Origin: Metallyticus violacea
Lineage: Eukaryota > Arthropoda > Insecta > Mantodea > Metallyticidae
DNA length: 64,000 bases
Assembly (NCBI GenBank): GCA_030762175.1
Contig: CM060843.1
Location: 117,854,869-117,918,868 of the forward strand
Direction: 5' to 3'
The notes under the pieces are model-generated. The model was not told the DNA's origin and ran no database searches. It saw nothing but the letters and a program-made list of their open reading frames with translations. Positions within the stretch are counted from its first letter, which is position 1; the number at the start of each line of letters is the position of its first letter. Below, piece by piece: positions 46,175 to 57,040 of this stretch. The translations under genes were made by a program, and so were the position numbers.

Positions 46175-46555
46175 AAGAATGCATTACCCTCGCCCCTTAT
46201 ATTTTTTGGTGGACCATTTTGTACAGATTCTTATCTAAATTTTGTTATGGACTTTTATATGGCTTGTCTTTGGGGGAGATGATTGCCAAATGTTTCCTCC
46301 AAAAAGTTTCAATATTCTCGCACTTAAGGATCCACTTCATTAGTTCAAAAGTCCAGTCATGAGCTGTATGTGTATAGTTTTACAATAAAAAGTTCTGCTT
46401 GATCATTTTACATACTTTTAATGATTACTAAGAAAACGACCGTAATCACAACACAGGATTAGCCATACCGCCACTAATAAAAGTATACATTATTTATAAT
46501 GTGACTTCAAACTTTAAAGCGTTACAGATATTACAATAATTGAGAAAGAAAAGAA
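46175..46555. other. Unassigned spacer between two transposase relics
   Basis: Nothing recognised. It may contain the end of the upstream element. Confidence 0.45.
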
Positions 46556-46559
46556 AAAA

Positions 46560-46810
46560 TCACTTTTTTGGCAAGCATTTTTTACACAAAATATTGGTGA
46601 TATGTTCTCCCTTCTCTTGTTCAACATACATCATTCTTTCTGCTATGCAATGCATAATGTCTTTTAATTTGGTGTGAAAGAACATCTTTCATTTGCCTCA
46701 TGGTTGTTGCGTGTGTCAAGAAAAGTCAATATTTAAAGAAATACTGTTACTAAAAATCGACCATGTCGAGATCTGAAGATCGCGGAGGCCGTTTTCACGT
46801 TTAAAGGTAG
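46560..46810 (-). pseudogene. DUF4817-type transposase relic, copy 2 (C-term)
   Basis: Near 46766-46798 the minus strand encodes KRPPRSSDLDM, corresponding to the 'WPPRSPDL' motif. About 60 codons later comes ERMMYVEQEKGEHITNIL, corresponding to the group's C-terminal 'R...C....G.HIEHL' ending. The text between the motifs carries stops. Same strand as copy 1 but a separate element, because the same motif (PPRS-D / LPRSP) is present in both. Confidence 0.55.
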
Positions 46811-46814
46811 GGCC

Positions 46815-47735
46815 TATGATTTAAATTTATGATATATTAATAAAAATATTTTTTTATAAAATGGTGAACGTGGAATTCCAAAGGAAACAAATTATAAACT
46901 AAGCCCTATATTTTGCCTAGCATAGTGATGTTTTAATGTTTTTCTTTTTTCTGTCTGTCTTTCTTTCTTTCTTTCTTTCTTTCTTTATTTCTTTCTTATA
47001 CATCATCTTAGGAGTATACTTCAACTGCCCACCTACATACCATCTGTATATTTAAAAAACTTCTATTTTTAGGTAGTAGTCATGGATTTTACATCGTATT
47101 TTTCAAAATAATATTGTCTTACTGAATTATCTCGCTTAAGGTAAAAGCCGAAAAAGTAAAACTAGTTTTTAAATAATAATATCTCTAAATTTATAGAAAA
47201 TTTCCTGAGAAAAATCTTCGTTATTTTACTCTATACTCACAAAGCGAACAATGCTTTGGGTAATTTGTTAACCCACAAGAACCTCTCAAGAAGAATTTTA
47301 ATTTCTCTCGCTTAATTTGCTCTTCTCTGAAGATGAGATCAAAGAAAAGCTTACATAGTTTTGGAGGGTATTTTTTTTAACGATTTCTGATTTTATTGAT
47401 ATTTTAATTCAAAAGTCATTCGTGTTTGATCTATTTTAATCTACGGTCTGTGTTTTATAGCTCTAGAGTAATGTTATAAAATCACTTATAATTTTAGTAC
47501 TTCTTAGGCTTTCTTGGCCGGTGTTGTAGTTATAACAGTTAAAATCTCCCGCGCTGGTTTAACATATAATTTTGTGTTTAATTTGAGCATACAAAGTGTA
47601 GAAAACGATATTCAAGTTAATGGGAAAGGAGCAAGCGCATTATGGGGTCTACCCGTTTCCTTCTGCCTAGTCTTTGTGAACAAATTTTATTATTTGTGCT
47701 CTATGTATATCTATGGACATGTTAATTAATTTTGT
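46815..47735. other. Unassigned AT-rich DNA
   Basis: Contains a TTTC microsatellite at 46950-46996. No gene recognised. 47514-47729 is open without features. Confidence 0.55.
46950..46996. repeat. (TTTC)n microsatellite
   Basis: About ten imperfect TTTC units, including CTGT variants at the left edge. Confidence 0.9.
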
Positions 47736-47737
47736 CA

Positions 47738-47848
47738 AGCTTGAAGTTCTTTTAGTGCCGTAAACTTTCAACACGGAACCAGCAGGTTTACTCTTTCCGA
47801 AGGAAACCATACTTAGGATTTTTACGTTCTAAAAATCTCTGATTAGGC
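47738..47848 (-). mobile_element. SINE-B internal fragment
   Basis: The plus strand shows TTGAAGTTCTTTTAGTGCCG, then a CCGAAGGAAACCATACTTAGG phrase and TTTTTACGTTCTAAAAATC, which is the middle of the SINE-B body. Both the tRNA head and the 3' end are missing. Confidence 0.75.
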
Positions 47849-47849
47849 A

Positions 47850-48780
47850 TAAGGAAACCGGTGGACCCCATACTCTGTTAACAACTGCTTACACTAGTAT
47901 CACTGAAATTCACTAGGAAGAAAGTGTTAAATGTTTGAAATATCTGAGTAATATGAAACACTCGGCACGTGCGTGCGCTAGTGACTGAGGAAGGTATTCT
48001 GGTATTGTCTGAACGAAGGAAAGGAAACAAGAGCCACCAAAAATAAAGTGACATTTTTAATTCACGTGATGAAAATGCAAGAGTATTGCCTTGCAAAATA
48101 GACGTAGTAACTATAATTAAAATGTTCATAAACAAAAAAGACATATTAAACTGTTGTTGAGGTAAAGCAATTTGTCAGTATTTTGTGATTTACAATTAAA
48201 ATTTTGAGAAATTCGATCCATGTTTGTTTATAGCAAAATCATAGTCCTTTTACTTGAAAAGATTCAAAGAGAATTTAGATCTTGTATTATCTATCATACT
48301 ATTGGGTTTTAGTAAAAATAACAGTTTTGTAATTCAAAATGAAAATGTGGCATATTACAAGAAATATTTTTACGACATGGATCATGAGTGTACCAAATTC
48401 AACAGATCATAATTTTTTGAAAACAGGCCTTTCTATTTCATATATTAAACCTGTAGAATGTTTCTCAGATGGTTGTGTTGGCCTGTTAGTAGTTTTCTTA
48501 ACATTTTGCTAGGGGTCTGAGAATCTCTTAGCATCATTTAGATACTGTACTTTCTGGGCGAACGCACCTATGTAATTGCCTTACTTAGACATCTAGTAGC
48601 ATACCTTTCTGTGCTTTACTGCAGCCATAACCTTATCTGTCTGCTGAGTTGCAAGAATGAATGTCAACAACAAGGAGTTGTGTATCCGCTGGGCGAACCT
48701 GACCCGGCGCGCCAGTACTGCTAATGTCAGCTTGTATATTTCCACAATCGCTTTGCGTTTGCAAGTAGACATTCTTTCGA
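47850..48780. other. Unassigned DNA
   Basis: AT-rich up to 48600. 48600-48780 is GC-richer and may be the 5' untranslated part of the piggyBac-like remnant. No terminal repeat was recognised. Confidence 0.5.
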
Positions 48781-48781
48781 C

Positions 48782-49015
48782 ATGAGTAGCAGCAAGAGCC
48801 TCGAGGATTTGAAAGAAGTTCGTTGTCTGTTTTTCGATGATGATGCCCTTCTAGAGGATGACAATTTCTATGAAACTGATGAACCTGATTCTGAGGAGAA
48901 ACCGGAAACAAGATCTTTAGATTCAGAAACTTCTCATGAAGCTGCAGAAGAGATAAACGACGAAGGGGACGAATTTGATGATGAAATGGGTTTTATAGGT
49001 GAGAACATAAATCAC

Positions 49016-49054
<39 letters not shown>

Positions 49055-49145
49055 GTTGTTGTTGTTGTTGTTGTTTATGAATCCCATTTTCATTTATAGG
49101 AAAAGATGAAACTAAACCACCCTGCTCATATAATAACTCGTAATT
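48782..49145 (+). pseudogene. piggyBac-like transposase N-terminal remnant
   Basis: Starts at ATG 48782 after TTTCGAC. It encodes an acidic N-terminus (LFFDDDALLEDDNFYETDEP, then DEGDEFDDEMGFIG), typical of piggyBac transposases. The frame is interrupted at 48999-49099. Joining 48998 to 49100 continues the text as FIG-KDETK, the family's '(F/Y)IGKD.T.W' segment just before the core. In a shifted frame HIITRN follows (49127-49145), matching the 'HNI(I/V)' segment. The Trp and Pro-rich link are damaged and the text ends, so the DDD catalytic core is absent. The 72-codon first block is intact and could still be translated. A domesticated exon is possible, but decay is likelier. Confidence 0.6.
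48999..49099 (+). other. GT-AG insert carrying (ATT)n(GTT)n
   Basis: Starts GTGAGA, ends TTTCATTTATAG, is 101 bases long and holds about 13 ATT followed by six GTT units (49018-49075). TTTATAG lies immediately before it and is also its last seven bases. Removing it restores the piggyBac reading frame exactly. It is either a short intron or an insertion with a 7-bp duplication. Confidence 0.6.
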
Positions 49146-49149
49146 CATT

Positions 49150-49990
49150 GGTAATTGCTCTATTGGTACAAATTGCATGCCCGTAAATGTCGGATTTTGC
49201 TTACATTTATTTGAGTAGTTACTATTCCTGTATCATGTTGGTAGTCTTTGTATAAATATAATAAAACAACGATAAAAGAGAATTTTTCATCTAAATAAAA
49301 GGTAAATCTAAAAATGAGGAAAATAAAAATATTTGTAATAAATAAATGAAAGCATGTAACTGTGAGCTACCAAGCCCCTCCTTAACTGAAGGTTAATGTA
49401 TTTCATAATGAAGCAGATTTTGGGAATAAATCGTCTTCAATGGTAAATCGTTTTCTTGTGGAATTAATTAAAATAGAAAGGGTACCAAAAACCAATGTAT
49501 TAAGACCATTTGGCAAAAAGTAATCATTGTATCAAAGTGCTCCATTTTTGTAAAGAAAATCAAGGAGACAGCTTATTTTTTATAACTAAGGATGAAATGA
49601 AAATCATTTGATTCTTTCTTTACATCTCAATTTGGTGTAAGGGGATTAAGTTTTAATATTGACCACTTGTGATATTTCACATTTATATTTACATTAACAT
49701 GTTATGAGTCCAAATTTCAAGCTCAGTTCTTATTTCGCTTAAATATTTAATTCTTTGTGATATGTGGCTTTTATTGAATAAATAATGAACCTGACATTAC
49801 AGTTAAATTTATACTTTTACATACTGGTCTGACATTGACATTTATGAAGTTTCATGTTAAACATTTAATGTCAACACTGCCATAGGAAAAGCCTCTACTT
49901 AAGCAAATGTTGCTGCCTACATGTCTATATTTTTCTTCCTATTGGCAAGTTATTATAACTTATCCATTATATAAATATAGTACTGTATTC
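49150..49990. other. Unassigned AT-rich DNA
   Basis: Nothing recognised. Confidence 0.55.
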
Positions 49991-50003
49991 TCATTTACCT
50001 ACA

Positions 50004-50279
50004 ACGCTACGGATCCCCGAGGTCATTACGACGCGGACTCGTGAGCGGGAGGTCTGGGGTTCGAATCCCACCATGACCGTCCTCTCTGACTGGGGTTTAC
50101 TCCAGGTTTTCCTCAGTCATAAATAGTAAGTGCCGGGGAGGGGCCGTAAACTTGGGCCTGGAACGTTTTATTCCTTAAAAAAAATCATTTCCCAATATAT
50201 AATTTCATCTCATGTATCATCAGTGTCCACCGCCTGTGGTGCCTCAGGAGTAAAAACGTTAAACACCATTAAAAAAATA
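50004..50279 (+). mobile_element. SINE-A copy with imperfect 11-bp TSD
   Basis: The head is diverged in the A box (CCCCGAGGTCATTACGACG), but the B box is perfect (GGTTCGAATCC, about 50058-50068). The body has CCAGGTTTTCCTCAGTC and GGCCTGGAACGTTTTATTCC, the internal A-run is short, and the tail is AACGTTAAACACCATT. The flanks ATTTACCTACA (49993-50003) and ATTTACATACA (50280-50290) match at 10 of 11 bases. An older insertion than the 26.9 kb copy. Confidence 0.92.
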
Positions 50280-50291
50280 ATTTACATACAT

Positions 50292-53118
50292 CATTTTCTG
50301 TCTTTTCTAAGGTGTGGCATTTTTAAAAAGAAATTAATTTTGAATGGACACAAAGAAATTAATGTAAAAGGCAAAAACGTCTCAGTAATTTAAAGTTTTA
50401 ATTTGAATAATCTTCAATTTTAGTTATAGAGTTTCATGAAAATCTAATGATTACATTGAAAGCTGTGACATTATTTGTTTGTTTGTTTTTTTTTTCAAAT
50501 TTTGAAATGCTATTATCATTTATAATATTTATATTTTCTGCTCAACGAATTCAAGAAATGTAATAACATTTTAAAGTTTACTGAATTATATAACACATTT
50601 GCAAAATCTCAGAAAAATTTGAAACGACAGTGACATGATTGAGCCATCAGGGACATGACACCTGGAAACAACTCCTCAAAGTGAACTCTGGGCCCTTCGC
50701 GGATCCAATGGACATTGTTTCAATTTTGAATTATATTGTGGTAAACGAACCAAGATGCATAATGACATGTTACATTGGTGGGCGATTCTAAAAGTCACAG
50801 CCCATTCTTTGATACTTTTTTTACCAGTACAGACCTTTTTCACCTCCATTGTTTATTTATTCATGTATTTTCTGGCAAGAATTTAAACTTGGGGCTTACT
50901 CTTCTATTAATAAAAGCAACGGAAATACAGAGTGCAATATACAGGAAAAACCCAGACTAAAAATATATGCTGCATATAAACATTACATATTTTAATATAG
51001 TTAGAAAGTTGATAAAGACAGTATTAGAATTCCACTTGTTCTTCTAAATTTTTCTCGAGTACAAGAGGGAAGGAAAGAGGAGGAAGGTACGTTGAGAAAG
51101 ACACTAACTGAAAATGATCCGCAAAAACAGAAATTAAAAAATGGATTCTATTATGATAAATTTGAAAGAATGGTTGGGTTGACAATAGCTGTGTGAAAAA
51201 GTTGCCACTAATCTCTATTTTGTTGGGCCTGTAGGAGGTATAGCAAGATGGAGTAAGGAGCGAATGAATTGGTCCCTTTTTACATGACTCATTGCTATTG
51301 TTATGGTGAATTCCTAGCTGTTATACAGACGTGTTTATGAAAACAAAGCACTTGATCTGAATTTCAGACATTCTGTGGCTGTATGCTGCTTGAAATTAAG
51401 GCAGTTAATCAAATACCGAAAGAACACCCAATATCATATCCCATCTATTTGTGAACATTGTACCAGATGTTACATAGGTATGGGGCCTGTCGTTAATGGA
51501 GATGATGTGCTGTAAGCAGTTGCTATAGTACACCTAGATTACACATTGTGTGTTAAGTGTCCACAAAATTAAAAACCTACGCCAATCTAACCCGTTATTG
51601 AGCCATTCGATATGATGTTATCTATCAAAATGAACGCAGTTCACTCGCATTAAACTTAAGCGGCAGGCTTTGAATGTTATTTCGCTTAAAATATTTGCTT
51701 TCCTTTTGTCTTATGTTTTACACGCGGTTCATTATGCATGACAATGCGATGGGTTTGGTATGTACATTTTAAAAAGGATCTTCTCTCACCCCTGTAATGT
51801 ATATGTTCAATCGAGCGTTTGCCATGTTTATTTGCATACAAGTATCCGGGCAGTTCTTGAGGCATTAAACGTGTTTCACTATGTATAGCAAAGTGTAGAT
51901 GCACACGCTCGAATTGAGGCAGGCTTTTATGTGCCAATACGATATTAGTACCCGAGGCCGGTGCTCGCAAATAGTTCGATCCACACTATGCCTTTTGTGG
52001 TGCCGCAAACAAATACATGGAGGAAGGTATTTTCAATTGCTACGTAATCAATAGTTAAGCGTTTGCCAGTTGAAACTGTTAACTGTAGAGTATTCCGCCT
52101 GAAGACCGCTTTAAGCAGTTGAGAGCATAGAACTTTAACGAAGCACAACCGATAATTTTTAGCGATATATACACATAAAATGTGTAAAGCTGGCGAAACT
52201 ATTTGTCACAAAGAGGTTAATGTTTTAATAGCAATTGGAATAGTTCTTTTCTTTTACATGTCATAATGTTGTCAGTTATATAAATTTAGCTTTAAATGCT
52301 AAATCTTAAGAACAATATATGCTAATTTACCCTTAAATATTTGCCAGGTTTATTCTTCCTAACTAAATACCACTTAATATAATTATATACCATCAACCTG
52401 ATGTACCTCCAAACAAGCTTGGGCGTTAGATCGGAATGCTTTTATTGTCGTTAGGCCATGGTCGAACGATTTAATTGTATTTCATGGGAAATTAGATATA
52501 ACTGAGATTTTAGTTACAAAAACTTTAATGTAATTAAGGAATGAGAAGGCCTAAAGTTACATTTATCATGGAATATAAAATATCATTACAAACAAACTAA
52601 AATCTTTCTTAATAATGCAATAATTAAATAAGTACTTAAATGCATTAAAGCTACAAAGAAAGCGTAAATAAGAAAACTTCCTAATAATTTCTTAGACTTA
52701 AGTACACATTTTAACCAAATTTCGCTTTCCAATAATAAAACCCTTTGAACACTTCATAATAATATTGTAGTGATTATCAAGGCGAGTGATAAATATCAAC
52801 AAATTTTAGTACAAAACGTGCTGCAACATATTACAGCATTGTTAACGTGAAAAAAATCAAACTTAGTTTTGTTATTCAAACGAAGATATCAACATATATA
52901 CAATATTTTTTTTTAATAAATAATGTTACTAATATCAAAAATTAAGTGACATACGGTATCAGGGTTGAAATTGTATGACTACCCTAGTGGTCTTAGACGT
53001 TCAAACGTTTCAACGTTTTTACCAGTTATAAAAAGAAGAGTTATTAATATACATAATTAGATAAACCACCAAGAACTAAAACATCAATTTTCTTAGACAG
53101 ATCATTGTTGCAACCACA
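50292..53118. other. Unassigned AT-rich DNA
   Basis: About 2.8 kb. The minus frames at 51686-51970 and 51945-52148 are the most protein-like (for example LPQFERVHLHFAIHSETRLM), but I could not assign them. The rest is AT-rich with nothing recognised. Confidence 0.5.
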
Positions 53119-53119
53119 T

Positions 53120-53320
53120 CCTCAGTAAAATGGTTAGCGTTGCTGACTGCTGGCCGAGAGGCCCGGATTCGATTCGGGATGCCTGCTTAGGAAGTTTTCT
53201 TGGAACGGGATCCACCCAGCCTCGCGAGGACAACGACGTGCGGGATACCGGCATGCTGATTACATCGTCGCGGCAGGCCAAGGCTCACACCGAGCTGTAG
53301 TGCCAAATGAGAAGAGAAGA
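53120..53320 (+). mobile_element. tRNA-headed SINE (SINE-D)
   Basis: The head reads TGGTTAGCGTTGCTGACTGC (A-box region), then the B-box-like GGATTCGATTC (53165-53175). A non-tRNA body follows (GGATCCACCCAGCCTCGCGA, GACGTGCGGGATACCGGCAT, CGCGGCAGGCCAAGGCTCAC) and then an A/G-rich end (AAGAGAAGAAGAA). Its high G+C against AT-rich flanks marks the limits. It is the only copy in the window. Confidence 0.7.
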
Positions 53321-53324
53321 AGAA

Positions 53325-54400
53325 TATCATGGTAGCAAGCGAAGAAAGCGACCGCTAATCATCTTATATTATTGGCAAAATATGTACTTGTTGTGCAACT
53401 GAATGTTTCTGAATGTTTTTTAACAATTTCTTGTACTATACAGTTGAATTAGCGATATCCCTTTCCGAGGCATAATTAATGTCTCGGTAAAATTGCAAAA
53501 CAATGTTGACAGAAACATTCTCCTTCAAATTGAGTAATAACAATAAATAAATATGACATTATTTGAAACTTTGTGAGTTAAACTTTTTGCTACACTCCAA
53601 GTAATACGATGTTGGAGGGATGACGGATAATGGAAATATTACCAAAGTTTGCAAGGTCTACCGGCAAACTATTTCAAATAATTCTCAGTTTAAGAGCAAT
53701 GATGTTCAAAAAAGGATATTTTGAGAATACCGTCCATAATGAGAGACTGTGGAAGGAAACGTTTCAAATTAATAAAAAACAGCGTAAAAACAAATTCTCA
53801 CTTTCGAAAATAGCGAGTTTCGATTTTTCTGTCATCGCGTTAAACGGACGCCACAGACTGCTGCCTGGTAGTCAGCAGTTAATTTTTTCTACGGTAATGT
53901 CTTTTTCATTAATATCTTATCTGTGGGCTAGGTTAAAGTATAACTGTATTTTTGAGAGGGTACGAATGTTCCTTTGAAGTATAGGAGGTAACACATTGCT
54001 CCACCTTTCCCTTTTTATTGAGTTAGTATTGCGGTGTTATCATTTACGTTAAGACTCATTTGATTTCCAACTAACTCAGCAGTTATGACTGGCTTTACGA
54101 GTGCTTTGCATTCATCCATAACGTCAGAATTCTTTTGCAAATTAAGCATACTCTCTTTCCAATTTAGAGGAAATAAGTGTTAAATGTTTACAAACTTATG
54201 TTTTATGCTGTATAAATACCATACGTTCTCTATCTCGATCTCGCAAATCTTGGCGACATAAGGTAATGAAATTTATTTTTATGAAAGTGTTTAAATCTTG
54301 CTTTAATTTAGGTTATTTCCAAGCATACAGTGAAGGATTCGGTTATGTATACGAATCGCTGGAGAGGCGTGTAGATTTTTTAACTTTTTACAGTGAATCA
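53325..54400. other. Unassigned AT-rich DNA
   Basis: A 115-codon open frame at 53630-53977 (plus) is basic and Phe-rich with no recognised family. Nothing else seen. Confidence 0.5.
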
Positions 54401-54402
54401 TG

Positions 54403-54549
54403 CAGTGCCATAAATCTACGACACGGAACGCTCTTTTAGATGACTAGCTGTGCAGATTTTTACATTCTGAAGAGTCGATCGAGCCAGGCTGGGCTTAAAT
54501 CCGCAAACCTTGGGTCCAGAGGAGAGCACGGTAGACCACCGAGGCCGAA
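54403..54549 (-). mobile_element. SINE-B-like fragment with a divergent tRNA head
   Basis: The plus strand shows AGTGCCATAAATCTACGACA, then a TTTTTACATTCTGAAGAGTC phrase and TCGAGCCAGGCTGGGCTTAA, ending at a head whose complement starts TCGGCCTCGGTGGTCTACCG. The 3' half of the element is missing. The head differs from other SINE-B copies, so this may be a subfamily. Confidence 0.65.
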
Positions 54550-56290
54550 AGAGTAGATTTATGTGTAAAGAAGTACAACAAGAAAAATTTTGGACAATTA
54601 TTTGTGGTGATAATCTGTTTAAGAGTAGAAACGCTTTTTAATGCTTTTTAAGGAACTTTGCTTCCACACTTGCTTTAACTGAGTAGTTTTGGAAATGATG
54701 TACCTAATGGCGGAATTCAGAAAGTAAAATTTTAAGCTCTAAGTTCCTGCGTTTGAAATAAAATAAGATTGACAAAGTAAATATTGAACGTTGCATTCGA
54801 ACACCTACCTTGAAAATTCGGTTATAGATGCACTTTTTCACACTAGTAAAAATTAGGTACCCATTTCAGCTGGAAGGCTTTGAAATCGAGAGCCAAATGG
54901 TTCATTTAAACTACAAGTAAATAGTACTTATACTAGCTAACTGGATTGGATGACCCTGACTGCCTGCCTGAAAGCCGAGTGGGTGGCCCAGTAGATCGTA
55001 CCGCGCTCCAGTACGCATCAAGCAGCGATGTTCATCTGCTTTGCCTTTGCAAGATTCCTGCTTCGGTCGCTTTTTGCAGCTAAAATTTCAAGTTATGTTT
55101 CGGTATGTGATGTACAATACTTCACTCGTGAGATGTAAAAATGCGTTGAAAAAGTGTAAATATTGGATGTATGGATGTTACAACATAGCCGGGTCCCTCG
55201 CCCATTACCGTCGAACTGGCTCCCGGTACCTAAAAAGTATCCCAACCCGCCCTTCGGCAGCAGGCAAGTATCCTGTCCAGACGAGCTGTTCTGTCAGTCT
55301 ACTCATTCGTTAACGGAAGTTAACCGGGAGTGACAAGAGCATTTAGGGAGCTCACCACCCTTCCTGCAACAAACAGCGCTTTAGGGCTTAACTTCTGCCA
55401 ACAAGATACACGCCTTAAGCACTTCCAAGTGACACACTGCAGCCGCAGGTACTCAACTTCCTGTGAGCGGGGGGACCACGTATCCCGCAGAGTTCAACCC
55501 ATCCGCACAATCCCCAAAAGGAGGGGTTCGAATAGTTCAGTCTCGAGTGCTTTTAGTTAGATCAGAAGTACCACGGGTACTCAGGGTCCGCAGATCTCAA
55601 ACCGGAGCAACGGCTGAAGTCCTCTCCCTCCCCTTAGGAGGAGAACTTACAACAATATATATGTTTTGTAGTTAGAACAGAGGAACAGGAAATTCCTGTT
55701 TGCTGAAAAAGAAGCCAAAGTGACATTTTAGGGGAAGGTTTCTGAGCATGTTATCTAACGCTTCTTCTGTGTACATAGATGTGCACGCTTTTTTTTTTTA
55801 ATTAAGGGTACTTTCCATTTCTAGATATGATTTGCCAATTTAGGAATCGAGTTCCGAATTGAAAGTGGAATATTAGGAAAAATCTGCGTACTAGCCGATT
55901 CTGTACGGGGAATAGAATACCTGAAAATTGAGTTATATTAACACAGTATTAGCCGCCTAATGAAATACACTGTAACACAACACACAAAAACATGTCCTAG
56001 AGTTAAACTCGTACTGACTTCAAGCGTGGGAACTGCAAAGTTTGGTCAACTGCGGCCAACAGTACGTGGAACTTTCCCGCAAAGGCATCCACTAAATACA
56101 AGAAGACGTACCTAAGGTTTCGCTATTGTGAGAGATCCATTCTTTAAGAGGCGACTTATAACACATGATAATTTATATACAGAAACTATTCTTTCACACT
56201 AGCCATGTATAGGACATTAGTTGGAATTGAAGAGCCCTTAGGGAGGTCTCCGAGGTGTATAGAGTCAGATGAGAGAGGTTCTGTGCATGA
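54550..56290. other. Unassigned DNA, GC-richer at 54950-55700
   Basis: 54950-55700 is clearly GC-richer than the rest, with overlapping frames 55041-55313, 55330-55560 and 55463-55675, none with a recognised domain. The phrase CCCAGTAGATCGTACCGCG near 54987 looks faintly tRNA-like but lacks paired boxes. A worn element is likely. Confidence 0.45.
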
Positions 56291-56296
56291 ATATGT

Positions 56297-56372
56297 CACA
56301 GTAGCTCAATTGGTTGAGAGTCAGTGCGGAAGACTGAAGATCTGCACTTAGAATTCTAGCCGTAACCCGCAT
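56297..56372 (+). other. tRNA-like segment, probably a SINE head
   Basis: GTAGCTCAATTGGTTGAGAG is a good tRNA D-arm/A-box match. The expected B box about 45 bases on is poor (TAGAATTCTAG), and the acceptor stem does not pair convincingly. It is more likely a decayed SINE head than a tRNA gene. Confidence 0.4.
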
Positions 56373-56437
56373 TTTTCAAGTCTGATTCTTCATTTTTCAA
56401 GTTATGACCTACACACAAAAGAAAAAAGATCTACATA

Positions 56438-57038
56438 CAGAGGGTGCCAAAATAATGTAATCATTCTTCAAACAAAGAAAAATCTGTGTTAACATAACAA
56501 AACCGAAATCACACAAACAGAAAAGATGAGCACTAGTCATCTTAGACTTTTACAGTTACAACAGTTGCTCAAAATGCCCACCATCAGCGTCGATACACTT
56601 CTGAGTATGTTGAACTACTGATTGAGCAACGTTTGCGAAAGTGTCCTCAGCGATTGCAGCATATGGCGTTTCAATTTCTTCCCAAAGTGCTGTCAGTGTA
56701 GCTGGTTTTCTACAGTATACAGTACCATGAGTCTCAAATTTGTCTCGAAGCGTGCAATTGTTACTCGCGTTGGCCGTTCTGTTCTGTACACACGTCTCCA
56801 TTGCCTTTGAACTTCAACAACATTCTCAGTTCTCCAATACCACTTCAAAAGTACTCTTCGCTGTTCAAATGATTATCTTGGTTCCATTTTGTTGTAGCAA
56901 CGCTAGCATAACGTAATATTAGTCACATCTGTTTACAGAACATTATACTACACATTACTATTGTTTTTTGATTCAACTTTGAAATATATTAAATAGATAT
57001 CTAATGTAAAAGTGTGTATACATTTTTGGCACCCTCGG
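56438..57038 (-). mobile_element. Internally deleted DUF4817-type element with TIRs
   Basis: The left end CAGAGGGTGCCAAAATAATG and the complement of the right end CCGAGGGTGCCAAAAATGTA form inverted repeats, and TA lies outside both (56436-56437 and 57039-57040). Coding remnants are on the minus strand (about 56556-56887). First comes an N-terminal helix-turn-helix (VVEVQRQWRRVYRTERPT), then directly a C-terminal tail (ETPYAAIAEDTFANVAQSVV, ending KCIDADGGHFEQLL). The catalytic core normally between them is gone. The two pieces are in different frames. At 601 bp it fits a nonautonomous element created by internal deletion. It could move only with transposase from elsewhere. Confidence 0.85.
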
Positions 57039-57040
57039 TA

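Noticed and set aside
51686..52148. Minus frames with ERVHLHF, which resembles a reverse-transcriptase C-terminal phrase
   Set aside because: Only one short phrase matches; the expected following motifs are absent, so I do not call a LINE here.
53630..53977. 115-codon plus-strand open frame
   Set aside because: No recognisable domain, basic and Phe-rich as expected by chance, no conserved neighbour.
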